The notes under the pieces: model-generated
What the model was told of the DNA's origin: nothing
Database searches by the model: none
Seen by the model: the letters and a program-made list of their open reading frames with translations, nothing else
Position numbers and translations under genes: made by a program
Shown: piece after piece, positions 26,901-40,024 of the stretch
Position numbering within the stretch: the first letter of the stretch is position 1
How the letters are laid out: every line of letters starts with the position of its first letter
Assembly: GCF_002078875.1 (NCBI RefSeq)
Contig: NC_034410.1
Coordinates: forward strand, 83,229,506-83,293,505
DNA length: 64,000 nt
Direction: 5' to 3'
Source: Numida meleagris
Taxonomy: Eukaryota; Chordata; Aves; Galliformes; Numididae

Positions 26901-27991
26901 ACTTGTGCTTTTATAAGGAGAATGTCCTGGCATAAATTAACTTCTGGCAGATGGTCATTTCCTATGAGCTTCTGAAGTCTGCTGCACCCAAAATGCTGTG
27001 CGCTCACCAAGTTGTGGAACTGATAAACAATAACTGTGCTGGATAAAGACTGAACATCTCTAATTTTGTAAGAAGAGGGTAGGTATGGTAATCAGCTGCA
27101 AGTTCAGTGTGCATATACTAAAAAGAAGACTGGGAAAGAAATTTGAAACAAAAAATATGAATATCATGAAGTATTTTACTTTAGCTTTTACTTCCTTCTA
27201 AAGATTGTGACTAGTGTGCTTCATACAGAATTAGTCTCTTGGTATTACATCAGTTGTAATAAGCTGTGACACCATAAATCAGTTAGAATCTGTGCTACAG
27301 AGTCAGTTCAAAAGAGCTGAAGTATTTCAAGACATGAGTAATTCTCATCCCTACCACGTGCTGCTCATGCTGTAAATCAAGATCTGCAGCAAAGTGATGA
27401 GCTGCATCTTACGGCAGACTTACTGCAGACAGGGTTAAAGAAAACACTGAGCCAAGGTATCAGTGAAGGACAAGTACTGCCAAGCTCAGAGGGGGGCCGC
27501 TGTCAAGGAGGGGAAGCGAGGCTGGAGGCAGTCAGGAAGCCCTGGCCTCCTCACAGGGTAACCCCTTACGCCTGAGCTCAGCAAAAGTGAGGGAAGTGTG
27601 GGCTCCTGCTGATGTGTTTGTGAGGGATTCTGCTGGCATGGTGTGAACATAGATGAAAAATGGCTTAAATGGCATTTTCCCCAGCATTTCTATTTCAGAT
27701 ATTTTTAATGACAGCAAAGCTGTATAAAGAAAGGTACAGATCAAGGCACCACTTACAAACTTCCCTTTCCAGATGAGGAAGAGAAGGCAAGATGTCAGCG
27801 GTTCTCCCTGGTCAAATACTTCTACTCACAAGGGGGCATGGAGGACCCAGATTCACTTCTCTCTTCCCTTGAGGGTCATCACACTTAGGTTGGTCACCAG
27901 ATATAACAATTAGACATTACATTTTGCTTCCTAGTTTCCTCAGCTCTTAAGCTTTAGAACACTTTTTCTTACATCCTGACTAGGCTACTGC
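23968..27991. other. Unannotated MOCOS intron sequence
   Basis: No gene or transposon recognised. A locally GC-richer patch lies at about 27487-27620, with a few CpGs, but it is too small and weak for a CpG-island call. Confidence 0.5.
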
Positions 27992-28060
27992 TGTTCAGGC
28001 TGATCCGTGAGGTCTGCTCAGGCTGTTCCATGAGATCTATTCCAGCTGTTCCACAAGATT
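27992..28060. repeat. Three-unit 23-bp degenerate tandem repeat
   Basis: Units 27992-28014, 28015-28037 and 28038-28060 align without gaps around a shared core, CAGGCTGWTCC-GAGRTC, where the third unit has CCAGCTGTTCC. Adjacent units differ by a handful of substitutions. A small minisatellite within the intron. Confidence 0.85.
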
Positions 28061-31000
28061 TAAGAAGTTACATAACACTGTCAGGGATACTGAAGGGCAA
28101 ACTTGGAAATACAGATCTTTTTTGTACTCTGGCTATTTTGTATTATCTGCTATACAGCTCTTTTTTAGTGCTCATATTTGCCAAAGATGTCTAGAATGAA
28201 GACAAAGCCCCCTTTCACTATTTGATAAGTGGAAATATGCAGATTATAGACTGGGCTTTACCAAGGAACAAAGGAATTTAAGGAAATAAATACACAGATA
28301 ATCCCTGTTACTTTCTTTCATTCTTGTCCCACCAATGAGAAGTGCAGTCACGATACTATAAACGAAAATTATGGCCATGAAAAGAGTTTCATATTGAAAG
28401 CATTATGAAATAATAATCTTTAGAAACAGTATAGATGGCAACTATGCCCAGCAGTCACTGAGTGCTATTACTGTCAGCAAAGAAAGTTGACACAGGCTTA
28501 GCTGAATGACCTTTAGCTACATGGAGATGCTGCACAACGAGAGATATGCAAATTCCGTAACATGAAGCAAAGAATCTGTTTTATTATCTTAGTTTTCATG
28601 CAAAACAATAATTCCTTGAACTACAAAAGCTAACTGTTAAAATACGTTTTTAAAATTTTGATTTACCGAACAGTCTAGTAACACAAGATCCAAATTAATA
28701 ATAGCACAGGATATTTACAGTTAGCCAAGACAATTCCTGAGGCAGTCCGAAATAGTAACAGGTACTAGCAGTCAGAGCATATACTGGGTACTAACATTCT
28801 TAATTCTCCTTGTTTATACATGCATCTTCAGCACATTACAGGACCTTATAATCAGTCACAAAAAGTGAACATAATAGTTCTCTGCAATACACATGGTTTT
28901 ATTTATAACTTAGAAAGAAGCAACTGACTTGTACTCACAAAAAATGGATTCACCTCCCATATCTATCAAACTTCCTAAAATAAAGAATAACTAAGTAATC
29001 TCAAAATATATTTGTAACTAATAGATGTTCATCTAGTACTGTGTTCTATCTTGAAGGATGCTTAACTCAGTACACGAGTCATTTTGAATGTCTTCCAACA
29101 CTGACTCCATCTTAGATACCCTTGCCTGGGCTGGGTCTCTCCAATGAAGCAGCCGAGAGCCCTGTTTCACAGTTGAAATAACTCAATCCTTTTAAAGATT
29201 ATTATTGAGCCTATTTTGTTAATGAAGCAGTTATAGCCTTTAGAATTGAACTAACCTAGAAGAGATGTAACAGGCTGGCCACTCCTCTAATATTTCTAGA
29301 ATCAATCTTTCTGGTCAGACCAGGCCTCTAGTAGTCATAACTCTACAGAAGAGGATCTTACAGGAACTGTATCAGACTACTGTGGTAGTTCTTGAGAGAT
29401 ATAAGACACTTAATTCAAAACAGCAGCTAGCTTTAGACTGATCAGAACTGCAGTGATTAATCAAACTGTTCAAATATTTGACTACAAACCTAAGAGGGAA
29501 ACTTTGATAATTAAGAAGTGTGAATTTAAATGCATGCAAATGCATATAAGCACTGCAGGTATCAAACACTAATGTGGGTGCATTTCATGCAGAACTAGTA
29601 GATTCATTTACCTTCTTGAAATTCATCTGACTTCTTGCATGTGGCAGGACGTGGGAGGAAAGCAGTAAGTAATGGGTCAGTCTTGTTTCATTTTATGAGC
29701 ACGGTAATAATAAAACAATATTTTGTAGGTTCCCAATCAAATTCTTCTAGTGGAATTCTGTGCAATTTTCCAAGGACCTCCACAGTCATTTTTAAGAGTT
29801 TAAGAACATGTTCAACGTTTATCATGATGGCATGAGCTTACTTGAGTAGTTTTCAACAAGGAAATGTTACTAAATCATTGAGACCAAAAGACAAACGCTA
29901 GCTCATCAGATTTGGTGCGTTGTTCTATTCTAGGGTGTCCTGGCACGACACTGCGCTCTCAGAGGAAGCATTTATCAGATAAGGTTAGCCTGGTCAGCGT
30001 CATTGCATCTCCATATTTTCTTTTCATTGTATTTCCCACTATGACACTCACTACAGAGCTTTCTCAAATGAGAAAGCATCAATACCACAATGAAGAGAGA
30101 TCAGAAAGATGCAGGATAAGTTGGTGTTCCGTAGCCGTGGAACACAGTCAGTTTGAACACCCAAGGAGAGACAGAGCAGTACTGACAGCTACATAGCAAG
30201 TCCTTTTTCAGCGCATTGCTGAAACTTCAGCGATCTGGAACTGGACTGGGAGTTTCTTTACTCTGGTCAGCAATTTTGCTTTTTGTTGTCTTCTCACCTA
30301 CTTTTAAGACCAGAGTATGAGAAGGCTTAGCGTGTGACATAAAGCTCTCATTCTGTATTCTTTTTAACAGTATTGTGTTCTTGAAAAGGCAGAGTTGGAA
30401 CAATTCAGCTCCCCTGAACATAGAATTGTAAAGGCAAAAGGAAGGTATTATAATTTGAAGGGTCAAAAACATTATACCATTACGGTCCTGCCCAGACTTG
30501 GCTCATCCATAAGGTCAAATCAATCAATCCAAAAAAAGTTTATTTCTTGACAAGTATTGCCGCATATACCCATTACAGCCCTTCCTTTTTTCCTTCCTTT
30601 ACCACAGTGATGCTGTCAGGCTCAGTGTATGATTTACTATAAAACCCTAGATCTTTCTCTATCAGAGCAGATAACAAGATGTGTTGGTAGCAAGACAGCA
30701 TGTTGATTATTTCTGACTAAAAGACTCATGAAAGCTCACTTTGTTCAACAGCCAAAGTCTGCAATCACAGTCTTTATTTTCTTCTGCAACCCACAAAACT
30801 TTGACCCAACTCATATCCACATTTTCTTGTAACATATGATGAGCTCTAACGTGACAGATTGATTTCTTTCCCACATCTTACCCAACTCTTTATCTATCCT
30901 CATTTCCATCACACTTTATGGATAATGAATGTGGATACATAGGATATGTTTATAATTTTATCTGAGGATATTCAGACAGAAGCTAAACACATAACTATAC

Positions 31001-34000
31001 TTCTCTGCTTTTTTTTGCTTTTTGACTATGCTGACATTAGTTTCCTCCACAGATTTTGTCCCTTGATCTATACACACAGAAAAGACAAATGTGTGTGTCA
31101 AGGGCATCAGGAAGCTTAACATCAGCTGCGAGTACGCCAGGTTCATCAGTAATGTATTCAGAGCTTATTAAAGCCGACAGGATCCTCTCCAGCTGTAAAG
31201 CTCTCCTGCAGTAATCAGCAAGAACATCTTTCGATACCCTACGTACACGTTGCTGAAATGACGACCAACCTTTTCAAAATGTTCTGAAATTCTACCATGC
31301 TAACTGGATGTACCCAACTCTGATTATTTCTTTATTTATTTTACTTTGCAGTGGCAACAGTGAATATTTGACCCAAAGATAGAGGCCAGATCTGCCTGTT
31401 TCACAGATCTGCTTGTTGAGCAGACATTTATTTAAAACTCTTCCTGTCAGAACAGAATGATCTATTAGTACCACAAAATGGCATGATGCCCAGAGACAGA
31501 CTTTCAGAATTTCTGCTTTCATGAACAGAAATACATTTTCAAGACTGATTTATGAAACAGAGAGCAAAATATATCTTACAAACCTCTTAACACAGACATA
31601 AAAATATATTGCTTTTAAACACCTACGATGTTATTCAATTAATGGATTGGTATTGCTACTGTCAATTTATAAATTTCAATTTATGAAGCTCTCAGCCTCT
31701 TTCTTCTACCCTTAGTTTATCCTCTTCTAGTTCTCATGCTCCGTCTCTTTTTAACCTCCATCTTTGATAGATTATTAAAGAAAATCAGGAATGTTCTTTG
31801 GCAGTTACACAGAACTGTATTTTAAATAACGTACTCACTTTTCCCCTTAGAGCTGAGTTGCAGATATACAGAACTTGGAATGCTCTAAGGTCATGCTCAT
31901 CTTTGTCAAAAGCAATTAAATAAAATTCTCTTAATAATATAGTAGGAAGACGGCATTCTGCTTATTAAGAAACTACCACAGTGATATTTTTCAAATACCA
32001 TATCAGGAAGGTAGTTGAAGAATCCAAATCTCCCACCCAAGAAAACCTCAAAGAAATGTGTATTTCAAAGAAATTCAAATACCTACATATTTCATTTCCG
32101 TACCATCACACGTTTTCTGAATACTGAAATGCATGATGTTTGAAGTTGTACATACAAAATACAACAAACTAAATAGCAAATAGCATGTCTCAATGTCTTG
32201 ATAGAATAATTTTTAGACTTTTTAATGTAAACTGTTATATAAAAATAAACAGGTTTCAGTAAAACAGATGTCCAATTAGACAAATCTCCAGGGAAAATTA
32301 TAATCAGCTCCAGTTTATTTCTCCCGCCCAGTCTGTTTGCTTATTCCAAAGGCTGAACAAATTAAAGGGGAGAAAGCTGATTTATTTTTATTTTTACAAC
32401 CATATTTAGAAACCTATACTTTTAGGAAAAAGAGTACTAAAATGTGTGACATAATTAATTTTTAGACATCTGCAATAGCATTTGCAACTTTTTGGTTTTA
32501 AGGAGATATCCGGGACTTTAAAATTACTTATTTTCTAGAAATAGCTCAAATTTGGCTTTATTTTATGGTATTTCTCTCTCTTTCTCTCTTAAAACACAAC
32601 TCTTGTGTTTATTAAGAGATAATAATGTCTCTATGTCTAAGACAAATTCAACTGACTCTTGGAAATGAGAAGTAACATCCTCAAACAGCACTGGAGAAAA
32701 AAATTAATCTGATGGATGGTCCATATACACACACTTCCACACAGAAATTCATGGCGATCGATAAAACAACATCTGTTAAAAAACACAGTAATGAAAATCT
32801 TAAGGAGTGTCTAATTAATAAAAATTGGAAAAAGTTTTTTTAGTGAGATTTAGTAAAGAAAGGATCATTTAGAAATTCATTTTCCAGTGTGCATATTTAG
32901 AGATGATCTGCCACAGTCTGGAGAGGTTTTGCATTGTATTCTTAAGCCTTCCTACAGTACAATTTGCACTGTTATACGTTCTGCCAAGAGTGCCTCCCTT
33001 CTTCTCAAGCCTTTCCATCTTTTTCTCTACTGATTCTGTTCTCCTACTGATCTTTTCCAGACCTTTTATGTACCAGCAGTGGTGAGGTTCCTTTGCTTCT
33101 GCTACTAACACAGTATGAACGATACTCACAGATCACCTCCTCCCTGAACCTCACAAGCATTTTATGCATCAATACAATCTAAACCAGAGTTGGAGATGCT
33201 GCAAAATGAAGTCCATTCATGTAAATGCCAATGTATTTATTCTTGTAGTGCAGTCAGAAAACCCAAAGACGTCCCTCATAAGTCGCTTGGTCAACACCTG
33301 AAACATAGGTGTGTCAGTATATGTTTTTTTCCTGTTAAACCTTGAAACCTTGCCGGAAGGATGGACCATGCAGTACTGTTTACCTCATGTATTCCAAATA
33401 CAACTCAATTCTTTTTTTAAAAAAAATGTCATAATCAAGTTTTCAGATAGGTGTTAAAAGTAATGCACATGGAGGTTCAAAAATCACTTTTTCAAGCTCA
33501 AGTGTTATCAATCTATGAGAAATTCATCCATCGAATTTAACCTTGTTTTCTGCTGCACTTATAAAAATTTCTTAACACACATACAACTATTCTAAACTCA
33601 CTCAAAATGCAGGCTATTTATTTCTTAAGTTACTTATGGAGATTCTGTAGCATACCTTTTTTCCTAGTCTGTATTTCGTATTTGTACCTGGATCTTCTTC
33701 TTTCTGCACTGCTAAAACTTATGTTCACAATGCAGAAATTTTTAAAATGGCAAAGTAATTCATGGATTACTTCAGAAGTTACTTTTGAGACTCTTATCTT
33801 ATGGGCAAATACACAGGAAAAATAATTAATAGTCCAAATCTGGAAAAGTTTCAGAACCTTTTAGTTGATCTGTTAATTTACCAATATGCGATCACGATGC
33901 TTCTGGAAGTAGACAATTACTTTTAAAAAAAAGTTATCGGGAAATGTACGTCCAGCGTGGGTGGTTGTGTGAGGAAATGAAATAAATACTAATGCACTGC

Positions 34001-35910
34001 AGAGCTCAGACAATTTAGTCCTCAGGGCTTGTAACATCTTGCCTTCTGCTTTCTGAATATTGGTAGCTTATGTTTTCAAGGATTTCTTTAAAACAGTGAC
34101 TTGGAAAAGCAAATTTAAAAACAATAATGATATTAGTCACATGATGATAAAATGAAGCTTTAAGGAAAATGTTATCTTAAGATTTGTGAAAAAATCTGAA
34201 TTGATAAGATCACTAAACCTACACTGATTCCTAAAGCATTCTTAAACGACATTCACATTAACTATACTCATAATTAACTCAAAGGTATAAATATATTTAT
34301 AACAATTCCCTATGTTATGCTCTATTAGTCCCATAAACTAAGCTGGAGCAAAGCAGCTGCAAAGTGCTCACAGGACACATACAAACAGAGCCATTGTTTG
34401 CGAACACCCTCTTTTGCACAAGCTGAGGAATCAAACGTCCCTTGCTAAACACTTAGGGATTCAGCAGATTAAAACTTTCAAACATCAAACGAAAGGCTGA
34501 AGGGATAGCCTCAAAAGATGTAGCAGTTTCCTAGGCTTACATGGATGCTTTACAAACACACCGTGAAACAGCCGCTGCCCTCAAACAGATTCCATTCAGG
34601 TAAACTGCATATCAGATACAAACTTTCTTTAGCTGCAAAACAGTTGTTAACTTCCTAAGGTGTAACTGCCTATTAGAATATTTATGATTATTCTCCATTA
34701 AAACAAACAAACAAAAAAAAGCCATGCAAGAGCAGAAGGCCCAAGAGCAACTCCCAGCCTGCAGTGGCTCACTGGCCATTCCCTGGTTACAAGCTCATAG
34801 AAAGCTGAAACTCCAAATGCTCCAAGAGTGACATGAGGCTCTTGGTATGGGACAGGCCAGCAGCTCTGACCCACACAGCTCACCCAGCTATCTCAGCACC
34901 GTATACTACACAGTATATAACCCCAACATTTGTTTTTAAATGTGGCAGTGAATTTTTAGAAGGTCATATTTCTCTAGACATATAAAGCATTATGTTTTAT
35001 GAGATAGTTTGTAATCTCTACTCTAAACAATTCAGCTTTCAAGTCAAGCATACAGGAGCCTTGTCTCCTCTTCACCTCACTACAGCAACTGCAATGAATC
35101 ACATCACAGTGGCACTTGACATCTTTCTACCCAGGCCCATAACTCCTGTCACACAAACTGGACGTGCTCAGTGACGGGCTGTACTCAGCTCCTTCAGTTC
35201 AAGTATGCCTATAGTTACACTGTGCATCTTGGGCAGCTGTAAGCAGCTCCAAGAAAACAAGGTTTCTTTCTCATGGCCACTAATTTCCATGACTCACAGG
35301 AAATCAGCTTCCCCATGCTTCTTTGAAGAGTGCAAGCTCTGTGGCTTCCCATGCCCTGCATGCTCATTTGAGTGGTTAGACATCTGTTAAACTGTTTCTA
35401 AAACCAAAGCAATGCAATGCCTAAAACTATTGCTCATTGTGATGAATAAATATGAGTGGAGATTGTCACTACAAAAAGTATTTTTAACAAGATGCTTAAA
35501 ATATGGGTGGTATAAGTCCTTCATCAGATCAGTCGGGTAATGGTGGCCGAGGCTGCTGAACTCCACTACAGCAGCTCATCTTGCTCAGTGTCAGGCATCA
35601 GAAACACCGCAACATAAGAACATGGTGGTCACCTGAAAAAAGGGTCTGTCCTGCAGCTCATCAAAAAGTCACTCAATCTGTATCAGATGGTTTGATACTC
35701 TGCACTTCTAGATGTAGTTTCCAGTACAACTTCCTATTCAAGCTGACATCTCTCATAGCATGACAGTGACAAATAACAAACTTTGGTTCTCCTCAGTCAC
35801 AGCCTGCAAACTATCATTATTTTTCTCTAGTTAAAAAAAAAAAAAGCAGCCAAAAGAAATAATGTCATAAAAAGAGAGAAGGGCAGAAGATATATCCAGT
35901 GTCCCATGGA

Positions 35911-35936
35911 ATGTACCTGGAGGATGTACCTGGAGG
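35911..35936. repeat. Perfect 13-bp direct duplication
   Basis: ATGTACCTGGAGG occurs twice head to tail (35911-35923 and 35924-35936) with no mismatch. This is probably a recent small slippage or duplication event. Confidence 0.9.
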
Positions 35937-37367
35937 AATGCCCTTCTTGAGCTGTCTAGCTAACAAACCGAGAGAAGCAATACTGAAAAGGGAAATCAAA
36001 CATTTATGAGGAAAAGATGAATGAGCTTTGAAAAAATTACACTAATGCTGTGCCATTTGCCAGGGTTTTGAAGGAGTCTTGAGAGCATAAGTACTTGGGG
36101 ATTTTGATTAGCTTGTTATACAGGCCTTCTTACCCAGTATTGGTGAGGTATGGCTTACACTATGCATCTAACTTTCTTCAGACAGTTTGGTCAAACCAGG
36201 ACTTCGTTCTTCTGCTTAGAAAGGTTTTATTCAAACACTGTTGCAGGTGGTCATGACTTGAGTTTAAAAAAAACCAATAAAACACAACCCAAAATTACAT
36301 AAGAAGATCAGCTCTAATTCATACTTCTACCACAACTATGTTGCCAATATTTTATATTGTTTCTATAATAAAACAGGCAACTTAGCCCAATTAACTGAAT
36401 ATTCGCAATGTAAAAAAAAAAATGGATTCAAGTAAAAAAAAATGTTGTGTGTTCCTAAACTGAGATAAAGAGCAATTTTAAATTTCAGAGGATATTTTTA
36501 TTATCTCTAGGCAGGTGACAGCTACTGCCAGGTATAATCACTATCTTTCTTCCTCCACTCCAGCCTTCAGTCATCTTTAACTTTTCTAAGCTTTGAAATG
36601 AAGATGTTCTTAATACCACAGAAAGAGGCTTTGCATATGAAACGAACGATTAAACTCGCATGAGATGCATCCATTTTGGAGATGAGGGATTGCATAAAAG
36701 AAAGATACACTGTGATCTTTTCCTTCTTGTCACTTTCATATTAAAACAAACGCTGTATCACTATTGGAAATGGTTTGTCCAAGGTCACTGGATTGTTCAG
36801 CACTTAGGAGCTGGCAGCTCATCACAGGCAGGAATGGCACCTCTAATCAGTATTGATGCTGGCAGACTCCACCCGTGCTAATGCCACTTGCTCCGTCAGC
36901 CAGTTCCTGGCTTGTCACAGGCAAACCTAATTATTCTTTGGGCCATGCCTCAGAGCTGCATTTGAAGGGAGCTGTTTGATGCTAGACCACAGCTAAGCAC
37001 CAAATGGTGTCATGTCTGTTACAGAGCAGGCAAGTCAACAACTACTGTTTAATTAGGCTTAAATCTCCCTGTCCAAAGCATGACATAAATGCCAAGACAT
37101 GTGCTGGGGATCTCTAAAGGAAAATACCTCACCTCCTTCCACATGCAAAATGCCTGAAAAGCTGCCTCCTACAGCCCCCTAACAGGGCTCCCTCTTGGAT
37201 GATGCTGATCCCATGTTCAGGATACGAGAGAATTATCTAGCTTCTGCTGCTACCGTGAGGTAGAACTACACACGATACAGGATGTCTCACTGCTAGAACT
37301 TCCATGTGCTCTGCAAACACAAAAAACATTTTTCCCTGTTTTAAAAAATTGATTATTTCTCTTACAG

Positions 37368-37432
37368 GTCTGAATTTGTAACCAAAACTCTGGAAACTGG
37401 ACACTATTCAAATTGGATTTATAAACATGAAA
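37368..37432 (+). other. Candidate cryptic exon on the plus strand (65 nt)
   Basis: The stretch is preceded by TTATTTCTCTTACAG, a good acceptor, and followed by GAAA|GTAAGTG, a strong donor. Only one of the three frames is open: one base, 21 codons, one base. It reads SEFVTKTLETG then HYSNWIYKHE. I do not recognise the peptide, and no partner exon was found nearby on this strand. Splice-like pairs around short open stretches are common by chance in an intron this long, and the strand is opposite to MOCOS. Kept as a candidate only. Confidence 0.15.
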
Positions 37433-38346
37433 GTAAGTGTTTGAGTTTTCAGTTAAGATCAGAGATGATGCTTATTCTTTCTTGCTCATACATTCCATAA
37501 CTTTGAAACACAAACATGTTGGATATGAATAAGAACTCTCGTTATAAGACACAAACTTTATGTTCATTATCATTTTAACCTATTCAAACACATATCAATT
37601 AATATATTCAAAAATAGAATGCTCTGAAAAAAAATTTTGTAATAATTATATCATTCCATTTTTTTCAAGGGAAAACTCTTGTTAGTACTAGAAAATTCTA
37701 GAGATGCGGCGCTTTTTTTTTTTAAATTACTGAATGCTCTTTCAGTCAACGAACATGCCAAATCAACACACTTAGAAAACTGCATGTATTTTATACAACG
37801 ACAACAAAGTTTGCAGTGGTGAGGTTTTAGGTCTGCCAGGAACTTGTCTGGTCAAAAATCCCATGCAAATACCTGCTCTGCCATAGTGGTAGAACACACA
37901 AAGCAGCTGACAAGTAACCTCTTACAGCTACACTTCTTTTCAGTAGCTTGACAATTCATAATTAGCATTGATTTAAAAATGTCTTTCTGGCAAGGATCAA
38001 TACATAAAATATATCTTTGTAAGTACTGTTTGCTGAGGAAAACACTGAAAAACAATGACACAGATGAAAGTTCATTTGTTTTGTGAAAACGTTTTGGGTT
38101 GCTCCTAGCAAGGAACTTCTTTTATAACAATGTGTACATAATTAAAAGAAGTACAGGTGATGTATGCATATTTATGTAAATGTCATCATACTTGTCAACA
38201 GTTTACGGGCGTTCGGCCCGGTTCTGTGACAAAGGGGACGGGGGACCCACAGGCCCATGCCCCGGGAAAAGGGGAAAAGGGTAAAGAGATGGCCCTGATA
38301 GCAGAGAACAGCGGCAACAATCTGAGGAGAAACAAACTAATTTACT

Positions 38347-38434
38347 AAATAAGATATCGGAATGCAAAACAACACACTATAATACAATATAAATAAGATA
38401 TCGGAATGCAAAACAACACACTATAATACAATAT
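38347..38434. repeat. Perfect 44-bp tandem duplication inside LTR copy 1
   Basis: Units 38347-38390 and 38391-38434 are identical and begin AAATAAGATATCGGAATGCA. LTR copy 2 has a single unit at the same place, so the duplication arose in copy 1 or in its source lineage. It explains nearly all of the 41-bp length difference between the two copies. Confidence 0.95.
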
Positions 38435-38590
38435 AATTACAATTTAAGCTGATAAATCCAATACAGAGAGAGACAGAATTGTCTCAAAATCAAGGTAGGC
38501 CGTACTCTACTACCGACAATAAGATGGCTGGAGAGCGAGGTGCTGCCGAGAGACGACGGAAAAAGGGACGAGGTCTCGTGATCTGCAAGT

Positions 38591-38597
38591 TTTTATA
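38591..38597 (-). promoter_or_regulatory. Putative TATA box of LTR copy 1
   Basis: TATAAAA on the minus strand in the middle of the LTR, conserved in copy 2 although flanking bases have changed. This is the expected place for the U3 promoter if the LTR is on the minus strand. Activity is not known. Confidence 0.5.
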
Positions 38598-38794
38598 GTG
38601 TGAGCTTCTATCTTTTCCCTCTGTCCGGAAATGGTAACAGAGGAGAAAAGTACCCTGGGAAATGTAGTAGTCCTTCTCTTCCGAGAAACAGGTACATTCA
38701 CTACATGATGTTATACATGATGAATACCAGTAACCGAAAATCACAAAACCATGACAATACTTTATAATTATATCCATTTCATCAAATATGTAAG

Positions 38795-39102
38795 TGTAGC
38801 GATAAGCAGGACTAACGCAATGGAAACAGCATTACAAAAGGTGGAAGGAAAATACAGCGCTCACCCGGATCGGAAGATTTGGGGCTCGCAGGAAAAGGCT
38901 CCCACCAAGGAGGGATCTCCAGGCAGAGATCCTTCCTCAGGGGCAGTCATCCCTTAAATGAGGCCTAAGAGGGGTGGAGCCAGGCTCCACCCCTTCTGGT
39001 TGCACAGGTGAATTGCCTTCACCTGTGCTCTCAGGGCTGACTGGGTCTTTCCTCCAGGTGCTCAATCAGTGGTTCAGGCCATGACTCAGCAGTTTCCATA
39101 CA
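38795..39102 (-). mobile_element. Second-family solo LTR (308 bp)
   Basis: The element starts TGTAGCGATAAGCAGG and ends TTTCCATACA, with TGTA…TACA inverted ends. It is flanked by a perfect 5-bp duplication, GTAAG, at 38790-38794 and 39103-39107. It is GC-richer than the surrounding intron and contains two short inverted repeats (GTGGAGCCAGGCTCCAC and CAGGTGAATTGCCTTCACCTG-like). It shows no clear similarity to the LTR 38 bp away and has no retroviral coding sequence beside it. Orientation is inferred as minus from a weak TATA-like ATTTAAGG on that strand, so it is less sure than the element itself. Confidence 0.85.
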
Positions 39103-39107
39103 GTAAG

Positions 39108-40024
39108 TTTTACTTAGTCTGAACAAAACTCAATATCCCCAGACTTCTTTTTTTTTTACCTTTATTATAACCTATATAATGATTTTTTTGTTTGATGTAT
39201 AAAGAGCTGTATTTTCCAGAACAATTTTTAACAAATGTGCACTGAAATGAAGACATTCTGCTTACAGAATTGCAGCATCAACATCTCCCCCTTAAATTGC
39301 TTGAACGTACAAACTTCATTAAGACTTCAGTCCTAGAGATAATTGCCATTAACAGTTATATTCTTGTAAGAGACGCTTTACAGAAAAGCCCGATAAAATC
39401 AAATCCATTGGGCTGCCTAGCAATTACTGTGAAATCTCAGCCTGTTTAACAGAGAATTTTTTTCCTTTTAGAGGCTGGGGCTTTTCTTGCTTTCATATGG
39501 GGTTCTATTTCCAGCTCATTACTCTCTTCAAACTGCTATCACATGGTTAAAAATGTAATAGAAAAGCTTTTATTTTCTATTAAATCCTTGATAGCTATTT
39601 CAGGAAGGGCTAAGCCCTAAATATTTAAGATTAGTTTCAATAACCTTTTTTACTATGCCCATAAAAAGCTTACGGACACCATTTTCTTCCCTTGCTGCCA
39701 TTCATATACGTGCAACACAAACACATTCTTCCCCAAAATGGCATACTGACTTAATGAAATAAGAAAATAACCAAATTCCTCATTCTGTGCTCAAGGAAAT
39801 AAATGAGAATGTTTGCAATCATTTAAATCAATCCAGATAATTCTGATACACGGCATACACAGTTGAATGGCCATTTTCAGCCATGTGCCAATGACCTTGT
39901 CCAGCTTTTCAGAAATGCTCCAAATCACAGAACTTGACTTAGGACTAGGTATGAAGAAAGTTTCCGACAGAAAATAATGAAATAGATCTACTCTGCAAGG
40001 CCACTTTTGATAATTTTTCAATGA
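39108..40024. other. Unannotated MOCOS intron sequence
   Basis: AT-rich spacer between the LTR pair and a CR1 copy. No gene or repeat was recognised. Confidence 0.5.

Larger units (their letters stand above)
28061..38187. other. Unannotated MOCOS intron sequence
   Basis: About 10 kb of AT-rich sequence. It contains a 13-bp direct duplication at 35911-35936, A runs near 35831 and 36411, and a splice-flanked open stretch at 37368-37432 described separately. No interspersed repeat was recognised. Confidence 0.5.
38193..38756 (-). mobile_element. Solo LTR of an endogenous retrovirus, copy 1 (564 bp)
   Basis: The element has the retroviral-type ends TGTCA…TGACA and a perfect 5-bp target-site duplication, ATACT, at 38188-38192 and 38757-38761. 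Its sequence is shared with 42470-42992. No gag, pol or env sequence lies next to it, so it is a solo LTR left by recombination between the two LTRs of a provirus. On the minus strand a TATAAAA box precedes a GC-richer segment, so I place the LTR on the minus strand, like MOCOS. Within it a 44-bp unit is duplicated (38347-38434). The 5-bp duplication fits ERVL- or ERV1-type integration; the family name was not determined. Confidence 0.92.

Noticed and set aside
27487..27620. Locally GC-rich patch as a CpG island or promoter
   Set aside because: Too short, with few CpGs and no promoter motif or adjoining exon.
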